Below, one piece after another: positions 25,444-33,412 of a stretch of DNA of 64,000 bases. The translations under genes and the position numbers were made by a program. The notes beneath the pieces were generated by a model. It was not told the origin of the DNA, did no database searches, and saw only the letters and a program-made list of their open reading frames with translations. The stretch is from 13-2-20CM-68-14 sp046723355 (GTDB lineage Bacteria > Actinomycetota > Thermoleophilia > Gaiellales > Gaiellaceae), in the NCBI GenBank assembly GCA_046723355.1, contig JBKOUJ010000035.1, positions 74,461 through 138,460 on the forward strand, read 5' to 3'. Positions within the stretch are counted from its first letter, which is position 1. The number at the start of each line of letters is the position of its first letter.

Positions 25444-25825
25444 GTCGAAGTCCGTTGTCCGAACCGACGCCGCGCCGGCCCCGTTCCAGGGCGCGCCTTA
25501 CTCGCAGGCGATCCGCGCGGGCGGGTTCGTGTTCGTCTCCGGGCAGCTCGGGCTGAAGCCCGGCGATGAGCGCATCGAAGGCGGCATCGTCGAGCAGACC
25601 GAGAAGATCTTCCAGAACCTGCGAGCCATTCTCGAAGAGGCCGGCAGCGGCCTCGACAGCCTGGTCAAGACGACCGTGTTCCTGATCGATCTCGACGACT
25701 TCGGCGCGATGAACGAGGTCTACGCGAACCACGTGGGCTCTTCGGCGCCCGCACGTGCAACTGTGCAGGTTGCGGCACTGCCGTCGGGCGCGAGGGTCGA
25801 GATCGAGGCCATCGCCGCGCTCTAA
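25433..25825 (+). CDS. ridA: RidA family reactive enamine/imine deaminase
   Basis: RidA hydrolyses reactive 2-aminoacrylate and related enamines formed by PLP enzymes, protecting other PLP enzymes from damage. The 130-residue length and motifs agree: APYSQAIRAGGFVFVSGQLG, and the active-site arginine in ARATVQVAALPSGARVEIEA (R108). It is the second gene of a pair with the HisB-like protein, with overlapping reading frames. A paired GGGACAGTCCC palindrome begins right at its stop codon. Confidence 0.93.
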   Translation: MATESKSVVRTDAAPAPFQGAPYSQAIRAGGFVFVSGQLGLKPGDERIEGGIVEQTEKIFQNLRAILEEAGSGLDSLVKTTVFLIDLDDFGAMNEVYANHVGSSAPARATVQVAALPSGARVEIEAIAAL

Positions 25826-25854
25826 GGGACAGTCCCGGTCCGGGGACAGTCCCT
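25825..25854. repeat. Paired GGGACAGTCCC palindrome (REPIN-like), copy 1
   Basis: AGGGACAGTCCC (25825-25836), a 5-nt spacer, then GGGGACAGTCCCT (25842-25854). Each half is a palindrome, and the two halves also pair with each other along their length except for an A-A mismatch, giving one long hairpin. A near-identical unit is at 45766-45794. Confidence 0.7.
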
Positions 25855-25875
25855 CCGCTCCGCCACAATGTCCTC

Positions 25876-28434
25876 ATGCGGTGCGAAACGGTCATCGCGA
25901 CCCACACGAACACCGATTTCGACGCGTTCGCGGCGATGTTGGCTGCTCGGCGCCTCTACCCGGGCTCCGTCGTCTGTCTGGCCGGTTCACTGAACCGGAA
26001 CGTCCGCGAGTTCTACCGCCTGCACGCCGACGAGCTCGACTTCGTCGTCGAGGCCTCGCGCCTCGAGCTGGACGCGATCCAGCGTCTGATCGTCGTCGAG
26101 ACCGTGGATGCCGGGCGCCTCGGTGAGCTCGAATCGGTCGCGCTCGACCCGAGCGTCGACAAGGTCGTGTTCGACCACCACGCGGCCGAACGGCCCGCCT
26201 GGGCGGCGCCGGAGAACGTCATCGTCTCCGAGGACGGCGCGCTGACGACAACGCTCGTCGGGGTACTCGCGGAGCGGGAGCTTGCCGTCACGCCGGTCGA
26301 GGCCACGGCGTTCGCGCTCGGGATTCACGAGGACACCGGATCGCTGACCCATACGACGGCCACCCAGCGCGACGCCGAAGCGCTCGGCTGGTGCCTCCGC
26401 CACGGCGCGAAGCAGGATCTCCTCTCGCGCTTCCTGCACACGCCGCTCGGCGAGGCCGAGCGGGCGCTTCTCTCGACGCTGCTCGACTCGATAGAGACCC
26501 ACGAGACTGCAGGCACGGAGGTGTTCGTAACCTCCACGGCGACGGGCGAGTACGTCGAGGGGATCTCGAACCTGGCGCACAAGCTCGTCGACGTGACCGA
26601 CGCGGCGGGTCTCGTCGTCCTGGTCGAGATGGACGGGCGCGTCTTCGCGGTCACGCGCAGTCGCATCCCCGAGCTGGACGCCGCGACGCTCGCGGCCGTG
26701 CTCGGCGGAGGCGGCCACGCGCAGGCAGCCTCCGCGATCTACCGCGGCTCGCTCGCCGATGCGCGACGGCTCGTCGTGGAGCACCTCGCCGACGCCGTTC
26801 GTGAGCCGGCACGCGCTCGCGACGTGATGTCGAAGCCGGCGCGGACGATTCCGCCGGACGAGACGGTCTCCCGCGCGATGGTCGGCTGCCAGCGCTTCGG
26901 CCAGAGCGGGATCCTGGTGGCCGCCGACGGCGAGGTTGTGGGCGCGGTCAGCCGCGAAGATCTCGACAAGGCGATCTCGCACGGGCTCGCGCACGCACCC
27001 GTCAAGGGGATCATGAGCTCGCGTGTCGCCGTGTGCGACGAGGGCACGCCGCTCTCCGAGCTCCAGCGCCTGCTCGCTGGCGGTGACGAGCGCATCGCGG
27101 TTCTGCGCGGCGGCAAGCTGGTCGGCGTCGTCACCCGAGGCGACGTGCTCGAGGCGCTCGGCGAGCGTGCCACGGCGCCTGGGCGGCCGACCTTCTCGCT
27201 CGCCGACGACCTCGCGAAGCTGGAGCGGCTCACACCCGTGTTCGAGGCCGTCGCCGCCCTGAGCGGCGACTTCGAGGGCGTTTATCTCGTCGGCGGGACT
27301 GTGCGGGACATCATCCTCGGAGAGCGCAGCTTTGATGTCGACATCGCGGTCGAAGGCGACGCGATCGCACTCGCGCAGGCGCTCGCCGACGCGTTGGGCG
27401 GCCGCGTGCGTGCGCACGAGAAGTTTGGTACCGCGGTCGTCGTCTACGGGGACGGCGAACGGGTCGACGTCGTGACCGCCCGGACCGAGTTCTACGACGC
27501 GCCGGCCGCGCTGCCGGCGGTTGAGCACGCGTCGATCCGCGAGGACCTCTTTCGCCGCGACTTCACGATCAACGCGATGGCCGTGTCGCTGAAGGGCGGC
27601 GACTACGGCCGGCTCGTCGATCCCTTCGGGGGTCGCGCCGACCTCGACGCGGGCCGGATCCGCGTGCTCCACAACCTCTCGTTCATCGACGACCCGACCC
27701 GGATTTTCCGCGCGATCCGCTACGAGAACCGCTACGGATTCCGGATGGACGACCACACGGCCGCCCTTGCCCGCGGGACGATCGAGATGGGGCTCGTCGG
27801 CGACCTTTCCTCGGCACGCCTCCGCGACGAGCTCGTCGCTCTGCTCGAGGAAGGCGAGTTCGAGCACTCGATTCTCCGCCTCGCCGAGCTCGGCGCGGAC
27901 AAGGCGATCCACCCGCACCTCGCGGCCGATCAGGAGGCCGTCGCGCTGCTGGCCCGCCTGCGAGCGCTTGCCCAGCAGTACGAGATCGATGTCCCGGCCT
28001 GGCACCTCGGCCTGATCGCGCTGGCACGGATGCTGCCGCCTGACGAGGTGTACGACTGGCTGCAGCGCCTGAAGGTGAGGCGCCGCGACGCCGAGCAGAT
28101 CGCGGCTGCAGTGACCGTCGGCCCGCGGCTCGTCGGCCGAGTGCGCGACCGCGACGTCGAGCCGGCCGAGGTCGTCGCACTGGCCGACCGCTACTCGCCG
28201 GACGCGCCGCTCTTCGCACTCGCGCTGGAGGATCTCGAGCCGCTGCACGAGTACTTCCGTGGTCTTCGCGACGTTCGCCTGGAGGTGACCGGCAATGACC
28301 TCGCCGAGCTGGGGCTGGGCGAGTCGCCGCGTGTGGGGGAAGTCCTCGCGGAGCTGCGGCGGCGCAAGCTGAACGGCGAGCTGGACGGGCGCGACTCGGA
28401 GCTCGCGGCAGCGCGGGAGTTGATCGGCTTGTGA
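25876..28434 (+). CDS. DHH phosphoesterase - CBS pair - tRNA nucleotidyltransferase/poly(A) polymerase fusion
   Basis: An 852-residue multidomain protein. Residues 1-310 are a DHH/DHHA1 phosphoesterase (THTNTDFDAFAA, VFDHHAAE, LGGGGHAQAASA). Residues 315-430 hold two CBS domains (ARDVMSKPARTIPPDE, and a second ending VGVVTRGDVLEALGE), which usually bind adenine nucleotides. Residues 460-850 are a class II CCA-adding/poly(A) polymerase (LVGGTVRDIILG, FDVDIAVEGDA, RRDFTINAMAV). Similar fusions are known as A-adding enzymes with a phosphoesterase part. It could combine tRNA 3'-end repair with nano-RNA or cyclic-dinucleotide turnover under adenylate control, which is an inference. Confidence 0.92.
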   Translation: MRCETVIATHTNTDFDAFAAMLAARRLYPGSVVCLAGSLNRNVREFYRLHADELDFVVEASRLELDAIQRLIVVETVDAGRLGELESVALDPSVDKVVFDHHAAERPAWAAPENVIVSEDGALTTTLVGVLAERELAVTPVEATAFALGIHEDTGSLTHTTATQRDAEALGWCLRHGAKQDLLSRFLHTPLGEAERALLSTLLDSIETHETAGTEVFVTSTATGEYVEGISNLAHKLVDVTDAAGLVVLVEMDGRVFAVTRSRIPELDAATLAAVLGGGGHAQAASAIYRGSLADARRLVVEHLADAVREPARARDVMSKPARTIPPDETVSRAMVGCQRFGQSGILVAADGEVVGAVSREDLDKAISHGLAHAPVKGIMSSRVAVCDEGTPLSELQRLLAGGDERIAVLRGGKLVGVVTRGDVLEALGERATAPGRPTFSLADDLAKLERLTPVFEAVAALSGDFEGVYLVGGTVRDIILGERSFDVDIAVEGDAIALAQALADALGGRVRAHEKFGTAVVVYGDGERVDVVTARTEFYDAPAALPAVEHASIREDLFRRDFTINAMAVSLKGGDYGRLVDPFGGRADLDAGRIRVLHNLSFIDDPTRIFRAIRYENRYGFRMDDHTAALARGTIEMGLVGDLSSARLRDELVALLEEGEFEHSILRLAELGADKAIHPHLAADQEAVALLARLRALAQQYEIDVPAWHLGLIALARMLPPDEVYDWLQRLKVRRRDAEQIAAAVTVGPRLVGRVRDRDVEPAEVVALADRYSPDAPLFALALEDLEPLHEYFRGLRDVRLEVTGNDLAELGLGESPRVGEVLAELRRRKLNGELDGRDSELAAARELIGL

Positions 28435-29144
28435 TCCGCTGGGACGCACCGGGGCCGTACGAAGTCGCGTTTTCGACCCGCGCAGGTGGAGTCAGCGAAG
28501 GCCCGTTCGAGTCGCTCAACCTCACCCACGGCCCGGCCTGGTGGGACTTTCGCGACGCCGACGAGAACGTGGTCGAGAATCGAACACGTGTCTGTCGCGC
28601 GATCGGCGCCGACCCGGCGCGGCTGACCGTCAACATCCAGCGCCACACGTCGGTCGTCCACCGCGCGCAGCCCGGCCGTCGGGAGATCGGAGACGCCCTC
28701 TGGACGGACGAGCCGGACACTCCGATGCTCTCGATCGGCGCCGACTGCGCCCTCGTCGCGCTGGTGCGGACGAACGGCGACCGTCCGGCCGCTGCGGTCG
28801 TCCACGCGGGGCGGATCGGGCTTCTCGCAGGCGTGCTCGAGGCGGCGGTCGGCACGCTCGGAGGTCGCATCTGGGCGGTGATCGGCGCGACGATCGGGCC
28901 CTGCTGCTATGCGGTCGGCGAGGACGTGGCCGGCCGGTACCGCGAGCGCTTCGGCGCCGGGATCGTCCGCAGGGGCCACCTCGACCTCCCGACCGCGGCC
29001 GAGCGCGTGCTGCGCGAGGCCGGCTGCGCCTCGATCGAGCGTCTCGACCTCTGCACGTCTTGCCGGGCCGACCTGTTCTTCTCGTACCGCCGCGACGGCA
29101 CCCCGCGCGGCGGCCACGGCGTGATCGCGCGTGTTCTCGGCTGA
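28431..29144 (+). CDS. pgeF: Peptidoglycan editing factor / multicopper-type laccase-domain protein (YfiH)
   Basis: YfiH/PgeF family (DUF152), linked in E. coli to correcting misincorporated amino acids in muropeptides; other members are described as purine nucleoside phosphorylases. Motifs are FSTRAGGVSEGPFESLNL, IGADCALVALV, VVHAGRIGLLAG and ATIGPCCYAVGEDV, which include the zinc-binding Cys and His residues. 237 residues, full length. The GTG overlaps the preceding stop by 4 bp, and it heads the division-related run yggS-sepF-yggT-divIVA. Confidence 0.92.
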   Translation: MIRWDAPGPYEVAFSTRAGGVSEGPFESLNLTHGPAWWDFRDADENVVENRTRVCRAIGADPARLTVNIQRHTSVVHRAQPGRREIGDALWTDEPDTPMLSIGADCALVALVRTNGDRPAAAVVHAGRIGLLAGVLEAAVGTLGGRIWAVIGATIGPCCYAVGEDVAGRYRERFGAGIVRRGHLDLPTAAERVLREAGCASIERLDLCTSCRADLFFSYRRDGTPRGGHGVIARVLG

Positions 29145-29727
29145 CGACGTCCGCTCGAACTACGAGCGGATTCGGGGAGAGGTAGGCGAGGCGGTCACGA
29201 TCGTTGCTGCTACCAAGTACGTCAACCTCGAGGACATGGCGGCGCTGGCCGAGGCCGGCGTCGAGGTCGTGGGCGAGAACCGGGCTCAGGATCTCGAGGC
29301 GAAGCACGCCGCCTACGGCGACGCCTTCCGCTGGCACTTCATCGGCCACCTGCAGAGCCGCAAGGCAAAGATCGTGAACCACACATGCGAGCTCGTCCAT
29401 TCACTGTCCTCCGAATCCGCGGCGAAGCGGCTGGAGATCCCGGCTCTCGTCGAGGTCAACCTCTCGGGCGAGGAGACGAAGTCAGGCGTGCACGAGGCCG
29501 AGCTCGACGCGCTGCTCGAGGCCTACCCGCGGGTCCGGGGGCTGATGACGATGCCGCCCGAGACGGCCGACCCAGAGGCCTCGCGACCCTACTTCCGCCG
29601 GCTGCGCGAGCTCGCCGCCGAGCGCGGCCTCGCCGAGCTGTCGATGGGCACGAGCCAGGACTACCGCGTCGCCGTCGAGGAGGGTGCAACGCTGATCCGA
29701 ATCGGCTCCGTTCTCCACCAAGGTTAG
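29131..29727 (+). CDS. yggS: YggS-family PLP homeostasis protein
   Basis: PLP-binding protein of the alanine-racemase-like TIM-barrel fold that buffers pyridoxal phosphate. The PLP lysine sits in VAATKYVN (K29). VGENRAQDLEAK, WHFIGHLQSRKAK, VNLSGEETKSG and MGTSQDYRVAVEEGATLIRI are all family signatures. At 198 residues it is slightly short. GTG start, overlapping pgeF by 14 bp. The position before sepF is conserved in Gram-positive bacteria. Confidence 0.95.
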   Translation: MFSADDVRSNYERIRGEVGEAVTIVAATKYVNLEDMAALAEAGVEVVGENRAQDLEAKHAAYGDAFRWHFIGHLQSRKAKIVNHTCELVHSLSSESAAKRLEIPALVEVNLSGEETKSGVHEAELDALLEAYPRVRGLMTMPPETADPEASRPYFRRLRELAAERGLAELSMGTSQDYRVAVEEGATLIRIGSVLHQG

Positions 29728-29739
29728 AATCGGCTGGAA

Positions 29740-30297
29740 ATGGGGTTCGCGGACGTCTGGAGTCGCACGCTCGTCTACTTCGGGATCGCCGAGGAGGACG
29801 ACGAGTGGGACGAGGACGGGTACGTCACCGAGGAGGAGCTCGAGCGCACCTACAGCGAGCGACCGAACGTCCGCCGGCTGACGCCGCGCAGCAGCAAGCG
29901 CGACTTCGACGACTGGACGGATCCCGACGCGGACGAGACGCGCATAGCCACGCGCCCACGCCGGCGCGAGCGGCGCGCCGAGGTGGCACCGATGCCGGGG
30001 CCGACGCCCGTCCCCTCGGTGCGCGTCCACCTCGTCGTTCCACACACGTTCCAGGACGCGCAGCAGATCGCCGATCGCTTCAAGGACGGGATCCCCGTGA
30101 TCTTGAACCTGCAGGCCACGGAGCAGGAGCTTTCGAAGCGTCTGATCGACTTCACGAGCGGCCTGACCTACGCCCTCGACGGCGGCATGCAGCGCGTGGC
30201 GGACAAGGTTTTCCTGCTGACGCCGCGCAATGTCGAGGTCTCTGCGGAGGAGCGCGCCCGCCTGCTCGAGCGCGGCGGCTTCTTCAATCAGGCCTAA
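29740..30297 (+). CDS. sepF: Cell division protein SepF
   Basis: SepF anchors FtsZ to the membrane at the division site. The 185 residues have an N-terminal hydrophobic region (DVWSRTLVYFGIAE), an acidic then Arg-rich linker (about 20-90), and the SepF domain (VPHTFQDAQQIADRFKDGIP, LIDFTSGLTYALDGGMQRVA). TAGAAT (29725-29730) lies 9 nt before the ATG. It therefore has its own probable leaderless promoter despite sitting 12 bp after yggS. A tandem hairpin element begins at its stop codon. Confidence 0.95.
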   Translation: MGFADVWSRTLVYFGIAEEDDEWDEDGYVTEEELERTYSERPNVRRLTPRSSKRDFDDWTDPDADETRIATRPRRRERRAEVAPMPGPTPVPSVRVHLVVPHTFQDAQQIADRFKDGIPVILNLQATEQELSKRLIDFTSGLTYALDGGMQRVADKVFLLTPRNVEVSAEERARLLERGGFFNQA

Positions 30298-30350
30298 GGC
30301 GTCGCTTGCGACGCCTTCTGCGAGGGCGCGCCGGCTTTGCCGGCGCGCCC
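30296..30350. repeat. Bipartite hairpin element, copy 1
   Basis: Hairpin A is AAGGCGTCGC-TT-GCGACGCCTT (30296-30317), followed by a 6-nt spacer, then hairpin B, a perfect 12-bp stem GGGCGCGCCGGC/GCCGGCGCGCCC with a TTT loop (30324-30350). It lies directly on the sepF stop. There is no T-run, so it is not a classical terminator. The same plan recurs at 32446, 43895 and 54152. Confidence 0.75.
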
Positions 30351-30438
30351 GGATAATCCCGGGTCGCACCGGCTTCGCCGTGTTCAGCTCGAGAAGCGGA
30401 CGTGTAGGAAGCGCGCAGGCTAGACCGAAAGCCTCTGT

Positions 30439-30747
30439 ATGGGCCTGAGCCCCCGTTCGATCCTGCTCTTCGACGCAGCCTCGTCGGCGGACCGGTTCAT
30501 TTTCATCTTCATCTACGTCTACATCCTCCTGATCTTCATCTACGTCCTCAGCTCCTGGGTCCGGCTGCCGTACTCGCCCTGGTTGCGTCGGATTCAGGAC
30601 TTCCTGCGTGACGTCTGCGAGCCGTACCTGCGCTTGTTCCGGCGGATCCTGCCGTCGTTCGGTCCGCTCGACCTCTCGCCCGTCGTCGCGGTGATCGTTC
30701 TGGTTGTCCTAGAGAAAGTGATCCACACGATCTTGAGCAACTTCTGA
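30439..30747 (+). CDS. yggT: YggT family membrane protein
   Basis: A 102-residue membrane protein with two long hydrophobic segments (FIFIFIYVYILLIFIYVLSS at about 20-39, and VVAVIVLVVLEKVIHTILSN near the end) separated by the conserved WVRLPYSPWLRRIQDFLRDV and EPYLRLFRRILPSFGPLDLSP. YggT proteins are linked to envelope or osmotic functions and usually lie between sepF and divIVA, as here. Confidence 0.9.
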   Translation: MGLSPRSILLFDAASSADRFIFIFIYVYILLIFIYVLSSWVRLPYSPWLRRIQDFLRDVCEPYLRLFRRILPSFGPLDLSPVVAVIVLVVLEKVIHTILSNF

Positions 30748-30762
30748 CCAGAAAGGAGGGCC

Positions 30763-31200
30763 ATGATGGCCTTTACACCGGTTGAGCTCAGACACGTCGG
30801 CTTCAAGCGCGGACTTTTCGGCTATCAGCGCGGATCCGTCGACGAGGCAATCGAGGAAGCGGTCGGCTCGTTCGAGACCGTCTGGCGCGAGCGGGCCGAC
30901 TTCGCTGACCGGATCGAGCACCTCGAAGCCGACCTCAAACGCCACCGCGAGCTGGAATCGCTGCTGCGCTCGACGCTGACGACAGCCGAGCAGGCAGCTC
31001 ACGAGTTGCGCGACCAGGCGCGACGCGAGGCGGCGCTCGTCCTCGAGGAAGCCCACGCCGAGGCGCGGCGGATCACGCGTGACGCGATCGCCGAGCGCGA
31101 GCGGCTCGCGACGGAGATCCACCGGATCAAGGCGCTGCTCGGAGCCGCCCTCGACGCCGTCGGCGACGCGGACGGGGAGGTCCAGGCAGAGGCGGCCTAA
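30763..31200 (+). CDS. divIVA: DivIVA-domain protein
   Basis: Membrane-curvature-sensing coiled-coil scaffold of poles and septum. The N-terminal lipid-binding region TPVELRHVGFKRGLFGYQR is followed by VDEAIEEAVGSFETVWRERA and a long heptad-repeat coiled coil to about residue 125. 145 residues, shorter than mycobacterial Wag31. A good ribosome binding site (AAAGGAGGG) precedes the start. The last gene of the sepF-yggT-divIVA set; the next gene appears to have its own promoter box. Confidence 0.9.
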   Translation: MMAFTPVELRHVGFKRGLFGYQRGSVDEAIEEAVGSFETVWRERADFADRIEHLEADLKRHRELESLLRSTLTTAEQAAHELRDQARREAALVLEEAHAEARRITRDAIAERERLATEIHRIKALLGAALDAVGDADGEVQAEAA

Positions 31201-31230
31201 GCCGCTCGGCGCGAAATCTATACTGGCCTC

Positions 31231-31509
31231 ATGGCTGGGGCTTCGACTCGTTTGCGCGTGCGTGTCTCTCCGGGGGCGCGCTCCAACACGATCGTTGGCC
31301 GGCACGGCGACGGTTGGAAGGTCCGCGTCACGGCGCCCCCCGAGGACGGCAAAGCCAACGATGCGGTGCTGCGACTGCTCGCCGAGCGTCTCGATCTCCC
31401 CGGCGGTAGCGTCACCCTCGTTTCCGGGCTCTCCGGCCGGGACAAGATCGTCGAGCTGGCAGGCATCGACGCCGCCGACGCGGAGAGGCGGCTTGGACGA
31501 CAAGGGTAG
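31231..31509 (+). CDS. DUF167 (YggU) family protein
   Basis: A 92-residue small alpha/beta protein. RVRVSPGARSNTIVGRHGDG, PPEDGKANDAVLRLLAERL, and LVSGLSGRDKIVEL are the family hallmarks. Cellular role unknown despite wide conservation. TATACT (31219-31224) ends 6 nt before the ATG, one of the clearest leaderless arrangements here. It ends 4 bp before the DksA-like gene. Confidence 0.92.
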   Translation: MAGASTRLRVRVSPGARSNTIVGRHGDGWKVRVTAPPEDGKANDAVLRLLAERLDLPGGSVTLVSGLSGRDKIVELAGIDAADAERRLGRQG

Positions 31510-31513
31510 GCAG

Positions 31514-31888
31514 ATGAGCACACAGATCGACACGGAGCACTTCCGCGCCCGCCTTCAGGAAGAGCGCAGCAAGGTGCTCGCTGCAATCGCGTATCTTCAG
31601 AAGGAGAACCCCGGCGCGATCGAGGACATCACCGGCGACCTCGCGCAGGGCCCCGGCGACAACCATCTCGCCGACCTTGCGACCGACACGATCGACCGCG
31701 AGATCGACGACACGCTCGAGGAGAACTCCGTGAACGTGCTCCGCGAGATCGACGCGGCGCTGAAGCGGATCGACGAAGGCACGTACGGCACCTGCATGGC
31801 CGGAGGCGAGCCGATCGAGCCCGAGCGGCTCGAGCACCTGCCATGGGCCACCCTGTGCGCCGAGCACGCCCGCGGGAGACGCGGTTGA
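31514..31888 (+). CDS. TraR/DksA-type zinc-finger protein with incomplete zinc site
   Basis: A 124-residue protein: N-terminal coiled coil (HFRARLQEERSKVLAAIAYL) with acidic residues, then a C-terminal DksA-like domain (DEGTYGTCMAGGEPIEPERL, LPWATLCAEHA). In active fingers this is CxxC...CxxC. Here each pair has lost its second Cys (C-x-x-G and C-x-x-H), leaving C, C and H. DksA relatives act on RNA polymerase; whether this one binds zinc is doubtful. ATG follows AGG-rich sequence; its stop overlaps the TTG start of lspA. Confidence 0.85.
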   Translation: MSTQIDTEHFRARLQEERSKVLAAIAYLQKENPGAIEDITGDLAQGPGDNHLADLATDTIDREIDDTLEENSVNVLREIDAALKRIDEGTYGTCMAGGEPIEPERLEHLPWATLCAEHARGRRG

Positions 31889-32415
31889 GCGAAGTCCGCG
31901 TCGGCTCCTCGACCGACGCTCTGACACCCATCTCGGTGGCGACGCGTTCGCTCGCGGCACGCAGGCCCCAGTGGATTGCGCTCGGACTTGTGGTCGGAGC
32001 GGCGATTCTCGCCGACCAGGTGACGAAGCACATCGTCTCGAGCCAGCTGGCCCTGGACGACTCCATCCATGTCCTCGGCCCCTTCTCGATCCACCACGTC
32101 CAGAACTCGGGCATCGCCTTCGGCCTGTTCGCGAACGCGACGGCGTTCGTGACCGCGCTGACGGCGCTCGCGGTGGGGTGGATGCTCGTCTTCTTCGCCC
32201 GCTCAGGCGCCCGCCATCCGGTGCTCCCCGTCGCGCTCGGGCTGCTGATCGGCGGCAGCGCGTCGAACCTCGTCGACCGGATCCGGCTCGGGCACGTCAC
32301 CGATTTCCTCGACTTTCGCTACTGGCCGGCGTTCAACCTCGCGGACACCTTCATCGTCGTCGGCGTGGCGATCCTCTTCGCCGCGATCCTGATCGGCGAC
32401 GCTCGGTCACGGTAA
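31885..32415 (+). CDS. lspA: Lipoprotein signal peptidase (signal peptidase II)
   Basis: Aspartic membrane protease that removes signal peptides from prolipoproteins. Four transmembrane helices; the catalytic aspartates sit in GGSASNLVDRIRLGHVTDFL and FNLADTFIVVGV; VQNSGIAFGLF is the third conserved box. 176 residues from the TTG at 31885, which overlaps the previous stop (TTGA). An upstream start is possible but would encode the tail of the preceding gene's region. Followed by a bipartite hairpin element. Confidence 0.95.
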   Translation: MSEVRVGSSTDALTPISVATRSLAARRPQWIALGLVVGAAILADQVTKHIVSSQLALDDSIHVLGPFSIHHVQNSGIAFGLFANATAFVTALTALAVGWMLVFFARSGARHPVLPVALGLLIGGSASNLVDRIRLGHVTDFLDFRYWPAFNLADTFIVVGVAILFAAILIGDARSR

Positions 32416-32445
32416 GGGTTTCAGTTCCATCCGGCGCGGCGGGCC

Positions 32446-32498
32446 GCGGCGTCGCTTGCGATGCCGCCCAAGAGGCCGCCCGATTCACTCGGGCGGCC
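32446..32498. repeat. Bipartite hairpin element, copy 2
   Basis: Hairpin A GCGGCGTCGC-TT-GCGATGCCGC (32446-32467), 6-nt spacer, hairpin B GGCCGCCCGA-TTCAC-TCGGGCGGCC (32474-32498). Bases 32471-32502 are identical, in inverted orientation, to 43891-43922 after ispG. It lies between lspA and rluD. Confidence 0.78.
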
Positions 32499-32515
32499 GC
32501 TAAACCCGGCTCAAG

Positions 32516-33412
32516 GTGAAAAAAAGGCTTCAGATCCCCCCAAAGGCTGCGGGAGAGCGGCTCGACCGCCTTGTTGCCTCGCTGCCGGAGGTCGGCTCGC
32601 GCGCGGAGGCTGAGCGCCTGCTCGGGGCGGCGGCCGTCCGTCTAGACGGTGAGCTGCGGCCCAAAAGCCACCGGCTCCAGGGCGGTGAACTGCTCGAGGT
32701 CGAGCTTCCAGACCAGGTCGCCCCCAGCCCCGAGGCGGAAGAGCGAGAACTCCGAATCGCGTACGAGGACGAACACCTGCTCGTCGTCGACAAGCCGGCG
32801 GGAGTCGTCGTCCATCCCTCGGTAGGGCACGGACACGGGACCCTCGTGAACGCCCTGCTCGAGCGCGGGATCGCGGGCGGGGACGTGACGGAGCGCCCAG
32901 GGATCGTTCATCGCCTCGACCGCGACACCTCAGGGCTGCTCGTGGTCGCGCGCTCGCAGGAGGCGTACGAGCGGCTTCAGGGGCTCGTCCGCGAGCGGCG
33001 GCTGGACCGCCGCTACCTCGCGCTCGTTCGCGGCCGGCCACGCTCGCGGACCGGCCGAATCGAGGCGCCGATCGGCCGCGATCGCCACGACCCGCTGCGG
33101 CATTCCCTTGACACGGACACTCCCCGCGAGGCGATCACGCATTTCGAGGTGATCGAGCTCCTACCCGCGCACGCGTTCCTGTCGGTGCGCCTCGAGACCG
33201 GCCGCACGCACCAGATCCGCGTTCACCTGCAGGCAATCGAGCTCCCAGTCGTGGGCGACCCGGTCTACGGCGTGCCCGACCCGGAGCTGCGCCGTCAATT
33301 CCTGCACGCAAACCGGCTCAGCTTTCCGCACCCGCTGACCGGCGCAATGGTCGACGTCGAGTCGCCGCTCCCGGAGGACCTTCAGGCGGCGCTCGCGCGC
33401 TTCGCCTCGTAG
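32516..33412 (+). CDS. rluD: RluA/RluD family pseudouridine synthase
   Basis: Isomerises specific uridines of 23S rRNA. An S4 RNA-binding domain at the N-terminus (GERLDRLVASLPEVGSRAEA) is followed by the catalytic domain with DEHLLVVDKPAGVVVHPS, GIVHRLDRDTSGLLVVAR (catalytic Asp about 135), and LETGRTHQIRVHLQ. 298 residues. GTG start just after a repeat element. RluD commonly follows lspA. Which rRNA positions it modifies cannot be told. Its 3' end overlaps the convergent GGDEF gene by 31 bp. Confidence 0.95.
   Translation: MKKRLQIPPKAAGERLDRLVASLPEVGSRAEAERLLGAAAVRLDGELRPKSHRLQGGELLEVELPDQVAPSPEAEERELRIAYEDEHLLVVDKPAGVVVHPSVGHGHGTLVNALLERGIAGGDVTERPGIVHRLDRDTSGLLVVARSQEAYERLQGLVRERRLDRRYLALVRGRPRSRTGRIEAPIGRDRHDPLRHSLDTDTPREAITHFEVIELLPAHAFLSVRLETGRTHQIRVHLQAIELPVVGDPVYGVPDPELRRQFLHANRLSFPHPLTGAMVDVESPLPEDLQAALARFAS

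Noticed and set aside
25987..28449. An 820-codon minus-strand frame opposite the DHH-CBS fusion
   Set aside because: Antisense shadow of a gene with intact motifs; no recognisable protein features.
30296..30350. Simple Rho-independent terminator of sepF
   Set aside because: Two tandem hairpins without a T-run, repeated in the same layout at three other places; better described as a repeat element, though it may still affect mRNA ends.
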